Assembly: GCF_001625305.1 (NCBI RefSeq)
Contig: NW_017804587.1
Coordinates: 821,045-885,044 of the forward strand
Reading direction: 5' to 3'
From: Branchiostoma belcheri
Taxonomy: Eukaryota; Chordata; Leptocardii; Amphioxiformes; Branchiostomatidae
DNA length: 64,000 bases
The first letter of the stretch is position 1. Every line of letters starts with the position of its first letter. Shown piece after piece: positions 11,645 to 39,378 of the stretch. The notes beneath the pieces are model-generated. The model had not been told where the DNA came from. It did no database searches and saw nothing but the letters and a program-made list of their open reading frames with translations. Position numbers and translations under genes: made by a program.

Positions 11645-11745
11645 TTATTATGATCCATGCTTCCATGATTTCTTGAGTGGTGTAGGTAAAATTTGTCTGG
11701 TGCAGGTAATTTCAATGTTACCTGTCCCAGCATGCAGAAAGATGA
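11645..11745. repeat. Interspersed GTGCAGGTAA repeat fragment
   Basis: The blocks GAGTGGTGTAGGTAA, TGGTGCAGGTAATTT and CAATGTTACCTG match copies at 33650-33770, 54735-55010, 56900-57120 and 57510-57590. Class unknown. This copy abuts a family B fragment that starts near 11575. Confidence 0.55.
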
Positions 11746-11754
11746 TTTCGAAAC

Positions 11755-11854
11755 TAGGCTGGGTGCCACTATTTGTATATCGGGGCTCCCATACTGGCAC
11801 CCTGTATTTTCAAGGAGCGAGTATGGGAGCCCCGATATTCAAATAGGATGACAC
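11755..11854. mobile_element. GGTGCCA-ended inverted repeat element (family D)
   Basis: TGGGTGCCACTATTTGTATA with CGGGGCTCCCATACT pairs with AGTATGGGAGCCCCG and ATTCAAATAGGATGACACCC. Related hairpins lie at 18172-18235 and 54127-54236. Confidence 0.75.
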
Positions 11855-11857
11855 CCA

Positions 11858-12019
11858 AGCAGATTCTGTCGGGTAAGGAAAGTCTATATAGGCCGCCTGT
11901 ATCCATTGGCCTCCTGTATTAAAACATTGGCCGCCCTATTACAGATCATTACAGGATACCAGTGGATACAGGCAGCTAATATAGACTCCCCTTGCCACAC
12001 AGAATCTGCTTGGAGATTA
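11858..12019. mobile_element. Family B MITE copy
   Basis: CCAAGCAGATTCTGTCGGG with its inverse CACAGAATCTGCTTGGAGAT bounds a palindromic middle (GTATCCATTGG / CCAGTGGATAC). Confidence 0.75.
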
Positions 12020-12658
12020 ACCCAGGCTATTTTGAGACTTGTATACTGAGGAAAATTGTACAGAAAGGCGTCGCCACCAGATGCGTAGAGTTTGCCTCCC
12101 CTATTTTCAGCAAACGGTCAGGCGATATATGAAGGACTTGATGGCGGTTATAAAGTGACGGCCTGTTTGATCTCTTCGTAAATTAAGGAGTAATGACGTA
12201 AAAAACAAAGCTATTAACGACCAGTGTTTGTTTGGAACAACATCGCTGAAGGAGGCGCCATAAAACTACGTGCGGAATATGTTGCATCATAGGTAAACTA
12301 CGTGCTGCTTTCATTCCATTTCCATAAGTAACTCCAATGTCAAGGACTGTTACTCTTAAGCTTCTCGTTTGCATGGAAAATAACGGATTTTTAAAGAAAA
12401 AAACTTCTCAATTCCCCTTTCAATGTTATCTGTCTATTTGGCCAATTCCTACCCTTTCCAGTCGCTTCTGAAGAGGGTGTAAGTACTATGGTTTTACTGG
12501 CAAACAAAAAAAAAATGTTTCATTGAGATGCGTTTAAACATTCGTTGAATATTCTGCTGAGAGTCTGCTCCATTTATCGAAAGACTGAAGTCGACAAACG
12601 CCACTAAAGAAAAAGCCACAGTTCTGGTTGGTTATATACATCAGAGTTGTAACATCTG

Positions 12659-12932
12659 TAGCCTCTACCAGGCTTCAAAAGCGGTTGGAAAGAGTACATA
12701 TTCTCCAAATAGACCAACATACCAGGGGAGTCGGTCCGCTAAAGGAGTACAGTTTGCCGGTATAACTACTCTGGCATGTTATCTATCTGTTTGGCCAGTT
12801 TCTATAATCTCCAAGCAGATCATACGGTGGCAAGGCAGTATACATTGGCCAGAGGAATGTCCATTAGCCAATGGTCACTTCTGCTTTTAGATCAAGTTTC
12901 TACTCTATCCAGCCGCTTCTGAAGCCTGGTAG
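12659..12932. mobile_element. Family A MITE interrupted by a family B fragment
   Basis: The left end is GTAGCCTCTACCAGGCTTC and the right end GAAGCCTGGTAGAAGCTAG. A family B start (AATCTCCAAGCAGATCATAC) enters at about 12807, next to the family A inner block TTTGGCCAGTTTCTA. This is a nested insertion. Confidence 0.7.
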
Positions 12933-14182
12933 AAGCTAGCAGAAAAATGGCCTTTACTTCGTTCCCACGGTTATCGTCCAATTTTCCGGCGGTTGGTTGA
13001 ATTAGGGGTACCGGAGTCTCTGTTCGTTCGACTGTACCGAAGGACATGCCATTTGCGTCATTCAATATGGATGGTTTGACGGCCGAACATTTCACCAATC
13101 CGTCGCAATTTCTACCTGACAGGCTTATATACATGTCAAGTGGAAACCGTCGTACCGCGTGCACACAATACACCCACAAATTTTGGAAGAGGTGGTTCAC
13201 AAAAGAGAAGTCAAACCCTTCAGACATAGTTTTAAACATAGCTATAGTTATAGACAATTACATTGTGTTATGTAGATTTTGAAGTTATTTTGTACCCTGT
13301 TTCAATGTTCTTTTATCTTTGTTATTTGCAATTAGACTTCGGGCAGGACTTTGCCATAAACTTATCATTAATATTCAAGAAATGAAAGCTCGCGCCCTGG
13401 GTGAGAGATTCTCAGACATAACACCCCCGCCCAGTGCGCCCAACCCACACTCTCTCACTCTTAAGTACCGTCTTTATTCCGGTGGTGAGAAATATTCCAG
13501 AGCAAAAATCATAACATCGGCACAGGTGAAACAACACCGGCACGCCGTGTTTATGTCAGCATTTTTGCCACTTGACTACCAGGGGCGGTACGTTAATCAT
13601 ACTGGGGGCGTCATGCGGTAACAGCCACATGATATGCGAGCAAATAAAATGCTACGGAAGTATTATTTCGGGTTGCGCAGGCTTAGGGGGAGTTCGTATG
13701 CATCTTGTTATGAGCAGGGAGGATCGGAAGCGAGTGGGTGGGTGGGTGGAGTTTTGGTTTCAGTTGATTGATAGGGTTGTGACCCAGTACGCCCTGTATA
13801 GTAGGGTCAATGTAACAGAGGGCATATTCTGTAGTATTAATGAACAGTCCCACCTGCCAGATGCGATTTATTGAAAAATGGACGTTCCTTTTAGTAGCTA
13901 GACTCCACAACAGTACAATGGTTTTGTTATGTCTCTCCTGATATAATTTCATAATCATTGGTAAAGCTGTCTTTTGTTTCCCAAACCTGTTTTGCGGCTG
14001 CGTGTCAATTTAAGTTTGTTTGTCCCGTTTGAAGCACGAAAAACCTATTACATCACAATTACGCTGTACCAAACAAGTACAGAAGTGGTTTGAAGTGTTT
14101 ACCGACTGCTGTAAGGTAATTTGGTCGGCGCGATCGCTGGCGAGTACAATCACGGGATAAGGAAGCAGTACGACATTGAAAC

Positions 14183-14407
14183 CTAGCCTCAAGGCTTCAG
14201 AAGAGGCTGGACAAAGTAGATATTGGCCAAATAGACAAGCCTCTACCAGGCTTCAGAGGCGGCTGGAAAGAGTAGAAATTGGCCAAATAAAGGAGTTGAG
14301 TTCAGAGTTGGAAAATGTACTCCCTTAGCGGACCAACTCCCCTGGCATGTTATCTGTCTGTTTGACCGATTTCTACTCTTTTCAGCCACCTCTGAAGCCT
14401 GTAGATG
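14183..14407. mobile_element. Family A MITE with a duplicated left end
   Basis: The left terminal block occurs twice (about 14183 and 14239, the second as CCTCTACCAGGCTTCAGAGG). The right end is TCAGCCACCTCTGAAGCCT. The inner palindrome includes GGAGTTGAG and CCAACTCCCCTGGCATG. Confidence 0.75.
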
Positions 14408-14759
14408 CAACGTAAACCGTAGTTGAAAAGCAATCGGTTATCCTTAGATACAACTTGGCACGATGTAGTACCATTTTCCCTCTGTGCATTTTGAGTTGAT
14501 GTTGGATGTGTAACTGTGCGATATCCGTATTTTACAACCAATGTCGTAAAATTGAAGTTGAAGTGGAAGCGCCATGAGCCATCAGAATAAAATCTCAGCA
14601 AAAGAACGGTAATGCCAAAGTGTTGACTGATGCGGAGGCGAGTTTCGCACAGGACGTAGCCGTGCGCACTCACAAAGCCCCTCCGCCCACCTGACACGTG
14701 CCCGCCTACAGCTAAGGGTAGTCGATTATAGTCTCCACCACACTAACAACTAAGTAAGT

Positions 14760-15106
14760 ACTCTCCAAGCAGACGTTTAGGCCCTTTTCCCACTAGGATA
14801 AAATTGTCCGAATCGAGCCGAATTGATTCGCTTTGATCCGGCTTCGATTCGGCTCGATCCGACACGAAGCCGGCTCAAAGCCTGATCAAAAAGAATCAAT
14901 TCGATTCGATTCGAACAATTTTAACCTAAGACTTTGGTTTATTTTCGACGTGTTTTTGTCGTTTTTATCAGGCTTACTTGTTTTACCAGTATCCCTTTTT
15001 ACGGCAACCGTATTGGATACTGCTGGGCCAAATCAATACTGTCTAGCCAATTTGGCACTGTATATAGTGTATTGCAGCCACCGAAAGATCTGCTTGGAGA
15101 TTAACT
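14760..15106. mobile_element. Family B MITE with an inserted GATTCG-rich inverted repeat
   Basis: The ends are ACTCTCCAAGCAGACGTTT and AAGATCTGCTTGGAGATTA. The interior (14790-14930) carries its own inverted repeat made of GATTCG/CGAATC runs: CCTTTTCCCACTAGGATAAA is followed by AATTGTCCGAATCGAGCCG, with its inverse further right. Confidence 0.7.
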
Positions 15107-15699
15107 ACACAACGCTGAAAAATAGTACGTCTAAATGCGGAGAATAATTTACTAGGGGAGTTAGCCCACCAAAGGGTTTAATTTTACCGCACAGTTAGAG
15201 GGAAATGTCAACCTTATTATACCGTAGACGCAGTCAACTATTCACCCACTTCTTCCCGATATCTACTATCCAAAACCCCTTAGGAAGGTCTGTTGGAGGC
15301 TAAACAAGACGGTTAAACCCAAACGCACGCTGCCAAAAAGCCGCTATCGCTGTCGCTTACACATGATCCACCTTCATTACCTCCGAGCTCAACTTTCACA
15401 GCTTTGGACTCCGGACGACATTAGCTGCTAAACGTGCGTGGGAACGGCACGCATTTCGACGGAGTTAACACCACACGGTTCCACCAGAACACAGTGAAAA
15501 TAGGAAGAACGTCAGCCTAAGGGTCTACAATCTTTAAAAAAAAATGTCAGAGCAATGTCATCCTAAAATTTTCACCAGTATACAGGTTTTTAAACACAGT
15601 AAAGATAGGAAAAACATCAGCCTTAGGGTCTACAAATTTTGAAAAATGTGGCAACAATTTTATCATGCAATTTTGATCTTTAATTTGTATGTGACAATT

Positions 15700-15885
15700 T
15701 TGCAGATTTTTTAGTGGCTACAAAAACAGTATCAAATTGACAGGTCAGTATCCATTTGTCACCCATTGGCTGGCGAAAAAAAGACACCTGTACAAGTAAA
15801 AGAACCCGATAAAAACGCCCCCAAACCATGCCAAATTAAAAACAAGCAAGAGCCTAAACTTCCGCTTAATTTTGGAGAGTAAATT
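15700..15885. mobile_element. Degenerate family B copy
   Basis: The blocks TTTTTTAGTGGCTACAAAAA, GTATCCATTTG and AAACTTCCGCTTAATTTTGG, then GAGAGTAAAT, follow the family order but the termini have decayed. Confidence 0.5.
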
Positions 15886-16106
15886 TCAGATGCACTTTTT
15901 TGCAACCTCTAATTGTCATTCCTAAAACGCTGGTATTTCAAAGGCGGGTTGTCAGTAACGAGTTAATTGTTAAATGAAGTAACGAGCCCGTCAGCCGATG
16001 GTGACATGAAATTAGCCTCCTTCGCAGACTTCTGATGCGGCGACGTTAGTTTTTTTTTTTTTTCGGGGAGCGACGCGAGTTATGCTGCCGACGAGCGGTT
16101 TTGCCT

Positions 16107-16275
16107 AATCTCCAAGCAGATCCCTTTCGGTGGCAAAAAGACAGTATTAAATTGGCCAGGCAGTATCCATTAGCCAGAGAAGGTCGCCGGCCACCGTTGG
16201 TGGGGGTAGCGACAAAAAAACGGCCATATGTAAAAAGCTAACGATCATTCCCCAACAACCTCTGCTTGGAGAGTA
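16107..16275. mobile_element. Family B MITE nested in family E
   Basis: The ends are AATCTCCAAGCAGATCCC and AACCTCTGCTTGGAGAGTA. The centre TTGGTGGGGGTAGCGA matches the copy at 8592-8743. Confidence 0.8.
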
Positions 16276-16341
16276 GGTTTTGCCGCCGAGGGATTTTACC
16301 GGGGAGAGGCGTTTTCCGCGCATCATCTCGCCGGCAAAATC

Positions 16342-16553
16342 TAGCCTCCACCAGGCGCCTTTCTACGGGAATACGGATCGTAGAATTCGGCAAGAAAGAG
16401 AGTAAAATTGGCCAAGGGAGTCCGACCGCGGGGAGGTAGTTTCTTTCCCTCCGAATTCGAACTGCGCGGCCAATCAAACCTAGAAGGCGGCCAAACTCCC
16501 CTGGCAATTATTCTCCTATATATAGCCAGCGTAGTTACTCTGGTAGAGACTAG
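16342..16553. mobile_element. Family A variant nested in family E
   Basis: It starts CTAGCCTCCACCAGGCGCC and ends CTGGTAGAGACTAGG, with the inner GATCGTAGAATTCGGCAAGA block. The same variant block is present at 11484-11575. Confidence 0.65.
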
Positions 16554-16823
16554 GCAAAACCGTCCCTCGGCGGCATAACTCGCGTCGCTCCACGAAAAGA
16601 ATTAACGCCGCCGCATCAGAAGTCTGCGAATGAGGCTAAGATGTAACGAAGTTATGAATGGATGCCTGATTGTCAGGCGACCAAGCCCCGTGGTAAATCA
16701 CCATGGCGACGGGATCAAACTGCACCCGCCGTTATATATAGCTGTTTATGTTCGTCTGAGCGCTAGCAGCTACATGTAGCAGCGAAGGTTCTGGAATATA
16801 GGCTTATAAAATCAAGCATTGCT

Positions 16824-17368
16824 GCCGAGCAGAGGTTTGGGGTTTGGTTGGTTTTTGGCGTGTTTTAGGCGTTTTCATCGGGCTTTCTTTTTGTAGTGTT
16901 CTTGTTTTTCTCTTCGGGTGGCAAATGATACTAGTAACTGCCTGGCAAATGGATACTGCCAGTCCAGTCTTTGTAGCCACCAAAAGATCTGCTTAGCTAT
17001 CTAGAGACTGCTACTCTCCAAGCAGAGGTTTGGGTTTTGGCTTATTTTTTGCATGTTTTAAGCGTTTTTATTCATCCGGCTTTCTTTTTTGTAGTGTTTT
17101 TTTTTCTCTTCGGGTGGCAAATGGTACTAGTAACTGCCTGGCAAATGGATACTGCCAGTCCAGTCTTTGCAGCCATCAAAAGATCTGCTTAGCTAGCTAG
17201 AGACTACTACTCTCCAAGCAGAGGTTTGGGTTTTTTGCTTATTTTTTGCATGTGTTAGGCGTTTTTATCAGGCGTTCTTTTTTGTAGTGGTATCTTTTTT
17301 TCTTCGGGTGACAAATGGATACTGCCCGTCTAGTCTCTGCACTCCACTAAAAGATCTGCTTAGAGATT
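16824..17368. repeat. Three tandem family B copies
   Basis: Units at about 16824-17005, 17012-17200 and 17208-17368 each run from AGCAGAGGTTTGGG through GGCGTTTTTATC-like and CTTCGGGTGGCAAATG blocks to AAAAGATCTGCTTAG. The period is close to 190 bp. Head-to-tail arrangement is unusual for MITEs and points to unequal exchange. Confidence 0.75.
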
Positions 17369-17685
17369 ACTTGTAATTCCAGGCATCTCGCTTGTGCGAC
17401 ACTGCTTGTGCTATAAGGAGAAATGACGCATGTTCTCTTTGTCGTTTTGCACCTACAGGTGAGGAAGTAAGTTTTGGATAAACAAAAGACGCCACGTGCC
17501 GCGCTCATCTCATGCTTATAAGGGTTGTCGGATGCACTCGTGCCGGATCTGAACTGACGTCAAACTCAGAGAGCTTTAAACCTGAATACGTCGATAAAGG
17601 AAGACTTCTCTAGCGAACTGAGAAATTGAGGCCCACGCGATTTAAGATTTTCACTCCGCTGACTGCAGGAATATCTGCGTGAACG

Positions 17686-35293
<17,608 letters not shown>

Positions 35294-38200
35294 ACTTCAG
35301 CAGTAAAAATGCCACATCTCTTTAAAGTATAATGTGCCAAAGTTTGAGGCAATCTATTAAAGCTTCCCTGTTTTGTTCAGGTGTAATAAAAATGTAATGT
35401 ATGTATCATGTAAAAAGAGGATGGTAGACAATGAGATCCCATCTTGGTGCCGGGCACTGATATGCAATGAAGAAGAATGTAAATGTAAAGATGACTGTAT
35501 GTATGTGATCTACCAGATTTAGATTGGAGAAATGTGAAATGTATCTATACTGTCTACCTTTGGGGTGTCATAAGGAATACTTAAAAAATTAACTAGGAAG
35601 ATAAAGCACTCCCGAAGGTTCCTGTTATTTAGAATTGAAAGGACTAGAAAGATGTTAAGGCAAGGTATTTTATCAGTCTCATAGGACCATGAAAGATGTT
35701 ACTATAGTGCCAAACCTTGAGGAATCTAGATCTAGGTTTCTTATGTTTATCATTAGTCCCTTTATGACTTAAGATAATGGTACAAAAATGTATTATGTGC
35801 CAAAACTTCTGTAATTGTTGCATGATTGATAGAAATAAGGACTATGGAAACCAAAGCTTGTAGAAGAATTTGTGTTCAACACAACTACAAATGTATTTAT
35901 GTAGAATGTGTGAAAGGGCCCAAGTTGCAAATTGTCAACTTATTTGCAAGCTTTTCATTCCACTTCAAAAGAATAAGATGTAAAAATTGGTGTATTTTTG
36001 TAACTTTATCCAAGACCTATGTAATCAAGCACTCTAAGGAAACATTGCTATGTCCATTTGCTTGCCACTCTAAAACCAAGTACAGTAACTCAAAGAATGC
36101 TATAGTAATATACAATACAAGGCTTACTACTTTTGCAATTAGTCAATCACTTGATGTGACAAAATGAGTGTACATTTATGTTATTTTTGCTCAAAATAAA
36201 GGTAAATGCAAAGAAACTGACACTAGAGTTATATTTTGATGAAGGGAATTCAAGATATACATGTAGTAGGAGAATTTTAGGCCTCTCCTCAATGTATCAT
36301 TATTCAGTGAAAACACATTGGAACCACTTTGCAGTACAAGATTTTATTATAGCTACGAGCTATACTATTACAAAGCTGATACCATAAAATAGTTACATGT
36401 GCACTGTATATAGGACACCCTACCACCCCCATGAAAAGACGATATGGTAGCATCTCCTTAAAGTTGTCAGTCATGTGGACTCCACCATTCATACTGATCA
36501 GGGGTGGGTGAACCGACATCTTAAATATGTTTAGTATGTATGGATGATGGTTAATTGCACCACTTTACTAAGCTTTCTATGTAGGCTCTAAGTCTAACAG
36601 CTAAGAAAGCTTGTTCTAACATTACAGCAAAATTATACAAAATATTGTAGCCAGTTTTTTTTATATCTCATGTACAATGGCACAGTGAATGGGTGGACAA
36701 GCCTACAAGAACCAACATACTGGTACATGTACTTCTATTTCATAAACTCTACACCAATCCTCGAGTTAGCTGGTTCTATCGCAAAATGTTATTCCTCTGA
36801 GGCATACTCAATGCTACAATAAGCTTTCTTGGTACATACATAAAAATCCAAGTTACAAAGTCTACACGTACATACACTAATACTTCTTTCCAAGCCACAC
36901 CAGAAGTAGAAAACATCAAATGTTTCCACATAACAGAATACAAGTGTTTTTTGTCAGGACCGGTCCAGCAAATTAAGAACTAAAGGTGTTTAACTGCTCA
37001 CTAAGGTCCTTGCCAGCAATCTTTTCACACTCAGAAGGCATTTTACTGTACAGTAAATAATGTGGCATCGAAATGAATACAATACCGGTATTCCTGACAT
37101 AATTCTGGAGCTGTAAGTACCAAGTGCTTTAAGTCCTTGCCATTTGACTCTTTTACAACCTCAATACAGATAAAGTGTTGGCTATGATACATGTTGTCAT
37201 TGCAGTGTGTATGTACTCGTATAATAATGTAGAAAAGCACTTGTCCTTTGTCTTTGTCAAGTGACAATCACTCTACCATTTGACTGGTGACAAGACAAGG
37301 TAGTGCCAACCCTGTATATACCTGCACACACACATATATGTATTTATATCTGGTATCTTTGTTGAGTGGTGTTAGAAATGTAATCCTGAAATAAATACCA
37401 ACTTATGATGGACACAAATCTACATGCATGCATGCTGCAAAATTAGTGTACAAAGAGTGTATAATAACAACAACCTTCTTGATTATAACAATATCTGGGA
37501 AGGAACCGGAGGATTTTAGCCCTGCGAAGGAGGATGGGTTAATGTACAACCACCATATGAAGCAATACCATCCAATAGCTCCTCTAGTCTTCTGTACAAC
37601 TCTGATATCTTCTGGTATGTATGTCACAAATATGTTGCAATTTTCAAGCAGTAGTAACTAAGTTGAGGAAAAATCATTAAAGAGAAGTAGTGCCCCCTAT
37701 TGATAGATATGGGAAGTGCAGTTTTAGGTAGATGTAAGTTGAATCAAGAAGAAAAAAACAATCCAGTTAATGATATAAAAAGAAGGATGATGGAGGCATG
37801 ACACTATCTTCAAGTTGACGTTTGAAGTCCCCTTAGTTTGACCCAGTCAGCAAAGTATTCAATTCACTTTCAGTCACCATGAAAATTCAGTATACATTGT
37901 ACCCTTGCCAAGACATATTCAGAAAAGACTGATACTGCCAATCACAATTAGCAGTTCAACCAATCAAAGAATTGCAATCAGTGATCCCACCAACGAGAAA
38001 GTGGCTGAATGTCTGTCAAATATTTGTATTTTTGTGTGTTTTTTATTTGGCATTTCAACAGAGGTGGGTTTTGATATGGGATTAGTCTATTATGGTAGCT
38101 TTGATTGTGATGTGCTGTTGAGTTTGGAAAGTCTGTTAGTAAAAGAGCCTCACTATTTCATTCTATCTTCTGCCTTTAAATCAGCATGTTATCTTCAAGC

Positions 38201-39290
38201 AAGAACTCTTTCAGCATACCTATAAGCAAGTTTACCAATCATTATTACTAACACTAGGGCTCAGTGTAGAAATTCCACTTCATAACATGATATATGTATA
38301 ACCTTTCCACATGTACTACACAAGTAAGTAATATAGGAATGACTACTACAAATAAACTTCTTTCTCTCTTATCTCAAGTTTGGAAACATCACACTTTTTT
38401 CCACCATCAAGAAGCAACCAAAGTGGTGATGGAAAAGATGCTTTGCAGCCCTGCAAGGGCTTTTGAACAAATCTGTGCCAGTGAAAATTGAGGCAAGGGA
38501 TCATCTCCAAGATGTTGCCAGCATTTCAAAATATCTAGTCTAGCCTACGGCTCTTGTTACTGACACATCTGTAAGGTTTCTCTGCCTTCTTACAATGCAT
38601 ATTAACGTATTATCAATAGCCTGCAAAATTGTGATATTATCCCTTGTCTTGTCACTACCCTTTGGCTTAGCTGAACTCATTGTGGATATTGAAGAGGAAA
38701 ATCATTGGAAATTATTTGTGGAATCAATACATAAACCTTCCTATAGAGGCCAGTCCTGTCACCCCCAAATGAGAAAGATGGTACGCTCCAGAAAGTTGGT
38801 TTCAGAATACCGGTAACATTTGTCAGCACGACTAGTCAAGGGTGTGACTAGCCAATATTGCCCAGGCTTCAGAAGTGGCTGAAAATAGTAGAAATTGACC
38901 AAATAGACAAGACAGCATGCCAAGGGAGTTAGTACCCTAAGTAGTACATTTGCCACCTCCAACTCCGCTGGCATATTATCTCTCTATTCGGCCAATTTCA
39001 ACTCTTTCCAGCCACTTCTGAAGCCGGGTAGAGGGTAGATATTGCGTATATGGAGTTGCATCGTCTTTCTGTGGGTGACAGAACGGCATGGAATGGACGT
39101 TCTGTGGCTTTTAGACACTTGCGTGAAGGCTAGCGGCCGCCCTAATACTGTCATTCAATCGGAATCTTCCCATCTTTTGTTTGTGAGCTAATTTCGTCCT
39201 TTGGTCACCGCCCTTATACGAAGTCTGCACGTGCCCAGTAGGATGTATGTTAGGAGTGTGTGGCTTGTTTGTGGCTGGGTTTGAGCATGC
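35294..39290. other. Tail-to-tail interval between HUNK and YRDC (untranslated and flanking sequence)
   Basis: No coding exon is evident. AT-rich sequence with plus-strand AATAAA signals at 35385-35390, 36195-36200 and 37390-37395 probably holds the HUNK 3' end. A family A MITE occupies 38856-39028. An AATAAA on the minus strand lies at 38042-38047 and might serve the distal YRDC exon. Confidence 0.5.
38856..39028. mobile_element. Family A MITE
   Basis: GCCCAGGCTTCAGAAGTGGC pairs with GCCACTTCTGAAGCCGGGTA. The inner TAGAAATTGACCAAATAGAC and TCTCTATTCGGCCAATTTC are inverse. Confidence 0.8.
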
Positions 39291-39378
39291 TCAGTGGACG
39301 CCGTTGGGGATGACGTACTCTGTGATGTCTGTCAGGTCGTACTTGTTGGCCAGGATGTCAACTGTAGACATGTATGCA
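39291..39378 (-). CDS. YRDC: YRDC alternative last exon, distal
   Basis: The acceptor CTGTTTCAG is followed by 88 nt ending in TGA, entering in phase 2 like the proximal exon. It encodes CAYMSTVDILANKYDLTDIT and then EYVIPNGVH. It aligns without gaps to the proximal version until the last residues, with conservative changes. Confidence 0.85.

Larger units (their letters stand above)
16012..16639. mobile_element. Outer inverted-repeat element (family E) containing two other MITEs
   Basis: The terminal arms TTAGCCTCCTTCGCAGACTT with CTGATGCGGCG (16012-16043) and CGCCGCATCAGAAGTCTGCG with AATGAGGCTAA (about 16609-16639) are inverse. The arms continue inward: GGAGCGACGCGAGTTATGC against GCATAACTCGCGTCGCTCC-like sequence. 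A family B copy lies inside at 16107-16275 and a family A relative at 16342-16553. Confidence 0.8.
7141..17685. other. Intergenic region between the zinc-finger/PIN gene and HUNK, dense in MITEs
   Basis: No exon was found with a recognisable domain and coherent splice sites. Most of the sequence consists of copies or fragments of two MITE families (A: CTACCAGGC ends; B: CTCCAAGCAGA ends), listed separately. Parts with no assigned content are about 7740-8155, 9560-11480, 12020-12410, 12935-14180 and 15110-15690. The part at 10390-10530 is rich in CpG and lacks MITE matches. A tandem duplication of about 103 bp, marked by CAGCCT(T)AGGGTCTACAA, lies at 15490-15660. Confidence 0.6.

Noticed and set aside
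12892-13257. 121-codon minus-strand open frame
   Set aside because: Its end overlaps a family A MITE and no homologous family is recognised.
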